Shown here: positions 59,651 to 64,000 of the stretch, one piece after another
How positions within the stretch are numbered: position 1 is the stretch's first letter
How the letters are laid out: every line of letters starts with the position of its first letter
Source of the DNA: Sulfurospirillum cavolei
Lineage (GTDB): Bacteria > Campylobacterota > Campylobacteria > Campylobacterales > Sulfurospirillaceae
DNA length: 64,000 bases
Strand: one strand, 5' to 3'
Assembly (NCBI RefSeq): GCF_000813325.1
Contig: NZ_BBQE01000009.1
Position numbers and translations under genes: made by a program
Notes under the pieces: generated by a model
Databases searched by the model: none
What the model was told of the DNA's origin: nothing
What the model saw: the letters and a program-made list of their open reading frames with translations, nothing else

Positions 59651-59751
59651 AAAAGTACCTTTATCGTATTAAGTGAGTGTATATCTTTAGTATGGTATTA
59701 TAACACATTTTATGTCATGCCGAAAAACGGCAAAATTTGAGGAGAAACCGA

Positions 59752-60234
59752 ATGGACAAAAATGAAATTAGAGAGTTAATGCGAATTTTTGATAAAAGCG
59801 ATATTACGAAATTAAAAATCAAAGAAGGCGATTTTAGCATTGAGCTTCAAAAGGGATTTGAAAGCAACGTCAGTTACGCAAGTGCTCCCGCACCTATGAT
59901 GCCGATGCCTGCTACAATGCCTCAAGTTGCACCGGTTGCGGCAGCCTCCGCTCCGGCTATGGGCGGAGAAGCGAGCATCAACGCCGCTCCTTCGGGTCTA
60001 ACTATCAAATCGCCGATGGTCGGTACGTTTTACAAATCTCCGTCTCCCGGAGCCGCTCCGTTTGCCAAAATCGGCGACGTTATCCGTAAAGGTCAACCGA
60101 TCGCGATCATCGAAGCGATGAAAATTATGAACGAATTGGAAGCGGAATTTGATTGTAAGATTTTAGATATTCTCGTTGAAGACGGTCAGCCGGTCGAGTT
60201 TGACATGCCGATCTTCTTGGTGGAGAAAGTGTAA
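59752..60234 (+). CDS. accB: acetyl-CoA carboxylase biotin carboxyl carrier protein
   Basis: A 160-residue protein: a helical N-terminus, an Ala/Pro/Met-rich linker (about 45-85) and a biotinyl domain (about 85-160) with the biotinylated Lys in 'EAMKIMNE'. It carries CO2 between AccC and the carboxyltransferase in fatty acid synthesis. The ATG at 59752 has GAGGAG upstream, and the Met begins 'MDKNEIRELM', the usual start. Its stop codon overlaps the accC ATG by one base. Confidence 0.96.
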   Translation: MDKNEIRELMRIFDKSDITKLKIKEGDFSIELQKGFESNVSYASAPAPMMPMPATMPQVAPVAAASAPAMGGEASINAAPSGLTIKSPMVGTFYKSPSPGAAPFAKIGDVIRKGQPIAIIEAMKIMNELEAEFDCKILDILVEDGQPVEFDMPIFLVEKV

Positions 60235-61565
60235 TGAAAATTGAAAGAATTCTTATTGCCAATCGCGGCGAAATCGCTCTTCGTGCAATAAGAACCATCA
60301 AAGAAATGGGCAAACAAGCCATTGCCGTTTACTCCACGGCGGATAAGGATGCGCTCTATTTGCAGCATGCCGACGCGAGCATTTGCATCGGCGGGGCAAA
60401 ATCAAGCGAGAGCTATTTGAGCATTCCTTCCATCATTAGTGCCGCGGAGATTAGCGGATGCGACGCCATTTTCCCCGGATACGGCTTTTTGAGTGAAAAC
60501 CAAACGTTTGTCGAGGTGTGCCAACACCATAACATCAAATTTATCGGACCTTCCGTGGATTCGATGGTTTTGATGAGCGATAAATCCAAAGCCAAAGAAG
60601 TGATGAAAAAAGCAGGCGTTCCCGTTATTTTAGGAAGCGACGGTGCGCTTAAAGACGTTCAAGAAGCAAAAGATATCGCAACGCAAATCGGACTTCCCGT
60701 CATCATCAAAGCCAGTGCGGGCGGCGGCGGACGCGGTATGCGCGTGGTTGAGAAGATGGAAGATTTGGAAAAATCCTATCTTGCCGCAGAAAGCGAAGCA
60801 CTGAGTGCTTTTGGCGACGGTACGCTTTACATGGAAAAATACATCAAAAATCCGCGCCATATCGAAGTGCAAGTCATCGGCGATAGCCACGGAAACGTGG
60901 TACATATCGGCGAACGCGATTGCTCGATGCAACGACGCCACCAAAAACTAATCGAAGAGTCTCCCGCGATTGCACTGGACGATAAAACCAGAGCGAGATT
61001 GCATGAGGTAGCGGTTAAAGCAACCAAATACATCGGCTATGAAAACGCAGGAACGTTTGAGTTTCTCTTGGATGCCGATAAAAACTTCTACTTTATGGAA
61101 ATGAATACGCGCTTGCAAGTCGAACACTGTGTCAGCGAAATGGTCAGCGGTATCGATATTATCGAATGGATGATTCGCGTTGCCGAGGGCGAAAAACTTT
61201 TCGATCAAAGCGCACTTCATTTTAAAGGGCACGCTATCGAATGCCGAATTACCGCGGAAGATCCCGTGAAATTTATCCCGAGTCCAGGAAAAATTACGAA
61301 GTACATCGTTCCGGGAGGGCGCAACGTCCGTATGGATTCGCATGCGTATCAAGGCTATACCGTACCGCCGCATTACGACTCGATGATCGGTAAATTGATC
61401 GTTTGGGGCGAGAACCGAGAACGTGCCATCGCAAAGATGAAACAAGCACTCAGCGAGTTACAAATCGAAGGCATTAAAACCGTCCGCGATTTCCATCTAG
61501 CGATGATGAATAATCAAGATTTTATCGACAACCGCTTTGATACGAACTATCTTTCCCATCATTAA
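60234..61565 (+). CDS. accC: acetyl-CoA carboxylase biotin carboxylase
   Basis: A 443-residue ATP-grasp enzyme that carboxylates the biotin of AccB. 'RILIANRGEIALRAIRT' opens it, 'KASAGGGGRGMRVV' is the Gly-rich ATP lid, 'ERDCSMQRRHQKLIEESP' and 'EMNTRLQVEHCVSEMV' hold substrate and metal residues. It contains no carboxyltransferase domain. Co-translated with accB. Confidence 0.97.
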   Translation: MKIERILIANRGEIALRAIRTIKEMGKQAIAVYSTADKDALYLQHADASICIGGAKSSESYLSIPSIISAAEISGCDAIFPGYGFLSENQTFVEVCQHHNIKFIGPSVDSMVLMSDKSKAKEVMKKAGVPVILGSDGALKDVQEAKDIATQIGLPVIIKASAGGGGRGMRVVEKMEDLEKSYLAAESEALSAFGDGTLYMEKYIKNPRHIEVQVIGDSHGNVVHIGERDCSMQRRHQKLIEESPAIALDDKTRARLHEVAVKATKYIGYENAGTFEFLLDADKNFYFMEMNTRLQVEHCVSEMVSGIDIIEWMIRVAEGEKLFDQSALHFKGHAIECRITAEDPVKFIPSPGKITKYIVPGGRNVRMDSHAYQGYTVPPHYDSMIGKLIVWGENRERAIAKMKQALSELQIEGIKTVRDFHLAMMNNQDFIDNRFDTNYLSHH

Positions 61566-61586
61566 TATCTGAATTAAATTCCCATA

Positions 61587-61630
61587 AAAAAAGGGGGAGT
61601 TTGCGTTAAACCGCAAACTCCCCCTTTTTT
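61587..61630. terminator. strong bidirectional terminator
   Basis: A 19-bp perfect stem: an A run, GGGGGAGTTTGCG, loop TTAAAC, then the reverse complement ending in six T. It separates the convergent accC and SurA-like genes and has the A/T runs needed to stop transcription both ways. Confidence 0.95.
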
Positions 61631-61658
61631 GGGTACTTCTTTGAAACGTCTAAGAGCG

Positions 61659-62516
61659 TTAAGGTGCTCGTACCACTTGTATATTGGCGGAAGATTTGAG
61701 TTTTTCAAAATAATCGTCGATCGATTGTTTTTCTTTGCCGTCGGCTAATTTTCCATAAATATAATTTTTAGCGTTGTCGAATGAAATGGCTTTAACGTCA
61801 TGTTTGTTTTTGACAAAAAACATGACGTAGCCTTGATCGGTTTTGACAACGGACGAAAATTTTCCGACCGGCGTTTTGTTCAACAATCCGGCTAGGTTTT
61901 GATCCATTTTCGTCGCTTCAAACGTCGTATCTTTAAGCTCGACGTCGCTCATAGCACTCATAGGGTTGTTCTGAATCGCCGTTAAGCTTTGTTGATTGGC
62001 ACTCGAATAAATGGAAACGTCAAAGGAAGCGGCTTGCGAAAATTCGTTTTGGTTTTCGTTGTAATATGCTAGTAATTCGCCGTCGCTTAGTTGTTTCATC
62101 TTGTCGCGTACGATTTTTTGATACAGTTTATCGCGTTGCAATTTTTTCTTAATCTCTTCTTTGTACTCTAAGGTATCGATATTTTTGGAACGAAGCATAT
62201 TTAAAAAGTCGTAGGTGCTCATTTGGTTGTTGATCGCCAGTTTGTCGATATGTTGGTCGACTTCAAAACCGTCGACGCTAATGCCTTGTTTTTTAATTTC
62301 GGAATCTTCGAGTTTTTGACGAACCAAAATATCTAAAGCTTCTTTTTTGGAAATTTGAAAACGTTGAGAATATTTGAAAACGTCGAAAAGCGTAATCGGT
62401 TCTTTATTGATAATAACCGAAACACCGTCTAAGGTAGCGGCGGTCACTATCGATGGCGTTAAAAATAGGGTAACCCCTAAAGTTACCAAAGTTAACATTG
62501 TGCGTTTAAGCTTCAT
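61659..62516 (-). CDS. SurA-like periplasmic chaperone/peptidyl-prolyl isomerase
   Basis: A 285-residue exported protein: signal peptide ending VTA (residue 26), an N-terminal SurA-like helical chaperone domain ('DGVSVIINKEPITLFDVFKYSQRF') and one parvulin-type domain at about 150-265. Layout and length match Cj1289/HP0659 of Campylobacter and Helicobacter, which help outer membrane proteins fold. The parvulin active site is poorly conserved, so isomerase activity is uncertain. Confidence 0.87.
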   Translation of the reverse strand: MKLKRTMLTLVTLGVTLFLTPSIVTAATLDGVSVIINKEPITLFDVFKYSQRFQISKKEALDILVRQKLEDSEIKKQGISVDGFEVDQHIDKLAINNQMSTYDFLNMLRSKNIDTLEYKEEIKKKLQRDKLYQKIVRDKMKQLSDGELLAYYNENQNEFSQAASFDVSIYSSANQQSLTAIQNNPMSAMSDVELKDTTFEATKMDQNLAGLLNKTPVGKFSSVVKTDQGYVMFFVKNKHDVKAISFDNAKNYIYGKLADGKEKQSIDDYFEKLKSSANIQVVRAP

Positions 62517-62583
62517 CCATAATCCTTTTTTTTAAGAAAAATCGCTATATAATCGTAACTGTATTAAAAATAAGAGGCCACGA

Positions 62584-62643
62584 ATGATAACATTTTTTTT
62601 GACAAAAAAAATTAAAAAAACGGTTATTAAGCTCCTCGCGTAG
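62584..62643 (+). CDS. possible 19-residue cationic peptide
   Basis: An ATG at 62584 with AAGAGG about seven bases upstream opens a 19-codon frame encoding a peptide rich in Lys, Ile, Leu and Phe (begins MITFFLTKKIKK). TATAAT at 62548-62553 gives a plausible promoter 30 bases upstream. The peptide could form an amphipathic cationic helix like type I toxins or leader peptides. It lies in the gap before gltX. Evidence is limited to layout; a chance frame in AT-rich DNA is the alternative. Confidence 0.35.
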   Translation: MITFFLTKKIKKTVIKLLA

Positions 62644-62716
62644 AATTTTTGTGCTTCTCGTAACAAAATGATACATAATTTTTACATAATTCCACTTCAA
62701 TTGATAAAGGTTAGTC

Positions 62717-64000
62717 ATGATCGTGACACGTTTTGCCCCGAGTCCTACGGGATATTTGCATATCGGCGGGCTAAGAACGGCACTGTACAGTTATTTATGG
62801 GCAAAGAGAAACAACGGTAAATTTTTACTCCGTATCGAAGATACCGATTTGGCACGCAACTCGAAAGAGGCGGCGGAAGCGATAAAAGAGGCATTTCAAT
62901 GGGTCGGGTTGGATTTTGAAGGCGAAATCGTCTATCAATCCGAGCGTTTTGACTTATACAAAAGCTACGTACAAAAACTTCTTGATGCCGGAAAGGCATA
63001 CAAATGCTATATGAGCAAAGAAGAACTTGATGCCCTTCGCGAAGCACAAACGGCTCGCAAAGAACGTCCTCGTTATGACGGTCGATACCGTGATTTTACG
63101 GGTACGCCTCCGAAGGGCGTTGAGCCCGTCATTCGTATTAAAGCACCGACAAGCGGGGTGATTTCGTTTGTGGACGGCGTTAAAGGCGAAGTGAGTTTTA
63201 ACGCAAGCGATATGTTAGACGATTTTATTATCGCACGAAGCGACGGCACGCCGACGTATAATTTCGTCGTTGTTATCGACGATGCGCTCATGGGCGTGAA
63301 CGAAGTCATTCGCGGCGACGACCACCTTTCCAATACGCCCAAACAGATTATTTTGTACGAGGCGTTAGGATTTGACGTTCCAAAATTCTATCATGTTCCG
63401 ATGATCTTAAATCCCGAAGGTAAAAAGCTCTCCAAGCGCGACGGCGCGATGGACGTTATGGCGTATCAAAAAGAGGGATATTTGCCTGAAACGCTATTGA
63501 ACTTTTTGATACGTTTAGGGTGGAGCCACGGGGATCAAGAGATCTTTTCGATGGACGAGATGATCGCCTTTTTCGATCCTTCCCATATCAATAAATCGGC
63601 TTCGGCGTACAATCAAGAAAAATTGCTATGGCTGAACTCCCATTATATTAAAGAGGCAAGCTATGAGCGTTTAATCGAAGCATTACGCTTTTTTGACGTC
63701 GATCTTGCGTCGCATCCTAAGAAAGAGCTTTTGATCGATGCCGTGCGCGATCGTGCTAAAACCTTGGTCGAGTTTGCAACGATGATTCGACAGATCGTCG
63801 ACGCTCCGAAAACCTATGACGAGAAGGCGATTGAGAAATTTTTGGACACAAAAGCCGTAGAAATTTTGAGCGAATACAAAAATACGCTTCAAAATGCTCC
63901 CGCTCTTGAAAAAGCGAGTGAATTTGAAACACTGACAAAAAACTTTTTGGAAGAACGCGGCTTAAAACTGAAAGACTTAGCGCAAGCCATACGCATTGCC
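62717..64000 (+). CDS. gltX: glutamyl-tRNA synthetase (partial, runs off the window)
   Basis: The first 428 residues of a class I aminoacyl-tRNA synthetase; the gene continues beyond the window end. 'TRFAPSPTGYLHIGGLRTALY' holds the HIGH-type motif (HIGG), 'RIEDTDLARN' and 'EVIRGDDHLSNTPKQ' follow, and KLSKRDGA is the KMSKS-type loop. Campylobacterota often have two GltX copies, one specific for tRNA-Gln; which type this is cannot be told here. ATG at 62717 follows AAAGG. Confidence 0.95.
   Translation, partial: MIVTRFAPSPTGYLHIGGLRTALYSYLWAKRNNGKFLLRIEDTDLARNSKEAAEAIKEAFQWVGLDFEGEIVYQSERFDLYKSYVQKLLDAGKAYKCYMSKEELDALREAQTARKERPRYDGRYRDFTGTPPKGVEPVIRIKAPTSGVISFVDGVKGEVSFNASDMLDDFIIARSDGTPTYNFVVVIDDALMGVNEVIRGDDHLSNTPKQIILYEALGFDVPKFYHVPMILNPEGKKLSKRDGAMDVMAYQKEGYLPETLLNFLIRLGWSHGDQEIFSMDEMIAFFDPSHINKSASAYNQEKLLWLNSHYIKEASYERLIEALRFFDVDLASHPKKELLIDAVRDRAKTLVEFATMIRQIVDAPKTYDEKAIEKFLDTKAVEILSEYKNTLQNAPALEKASEFETLTKNFLEERGLKLKDLAQAIRIA

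Overview
The window looks like chromosome from a free-living member of Campylobacterota (Epsilonproteobacteria), most likely Sulfurospirillum or a close relative. This rests on gene content: a DUF3373-type porin, an HP0495-like DUF493 protein, a short Campylobacter-type BioB and MurB, MqnD of the futalosine menaquinone route, a Cj1289/HP0659-like SurA protein, a FlaC-like secreted flagellin and a pseudaminic acid flagellin-modification locus. The genus is an inference. I found no tRNA or rRNA genes, no insertion sequence and no CRISPR array.

Layout. 0.4-3.8 kb holds envelope genes: two near-identical small periplasmic proteins, a large porin, a lipoprotein and a membrane protein. 3.8-13.7 kb is mostly housekeeping and stress functions: moaC, mobA, leuC, a peroxiredoxin, pldA, a two-domain NosL-like protein and a degenerate GGDEF-EAL protein. 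13.8-23.8 kb contains compact plus-strand operons: GNAT/ogt/glycerate kinase/RqcH-like, cdsA-dxr, two transporters, a phosphoesterase and a lipoprotein. A four-unit 92-93 bp tandem repeat lies at 24.47-24.84 kb, followed by an FmdE-like gene, an active-looking Cache-PAS-GGDEF-EAL protein, a Tat-exported M15 peptidase and tsaD. 30.1-40.7 kb is core genome: murB, fliQ, mqnD, recA-eno, gltA, bioB, topA.

40.8-54.2 kb is a flagellin and flagellin-glycosylation island. It contains a giant flagellin whose central domain is built from hexapeptide repeats, a Maf transferase, a pseudaminic-acid-associated methylase, the operon pseB-pseC-pseF-pseG-formyltransferase-pseI, and flaC. In the operon a formyltransferase occupies the place where the PseH acetyltransferase would be expected. 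A tripartite HipB-HipS-HipT toxin-antitoxin operon and a broken nucleotidyltransferase fragment sit inside the island, and both are AT-rich. 54.2-64 kb returns to core genes (rlmI-like, dcd, accB-accC, a surA-like gene, gltX) interrupted by a DinJ-YafQ toxin-antitoxin pair and an AT-rich unknown gene.

Across the window an 8-mer, TTACATGT (usually YTTACATGTMA), occurs 26 times on the two strands by my count, against roughly three to four expected from base composition. It lies mostly inside genes as Leu-His-Val codons but also in other frames. Twice it forms perfect inverted pairs that make the terminator between convergent genes. That pattern recalls DNA uptake sequences in Neisseria and Pasteurellaceae and is the most unusual window-wide signal I see.
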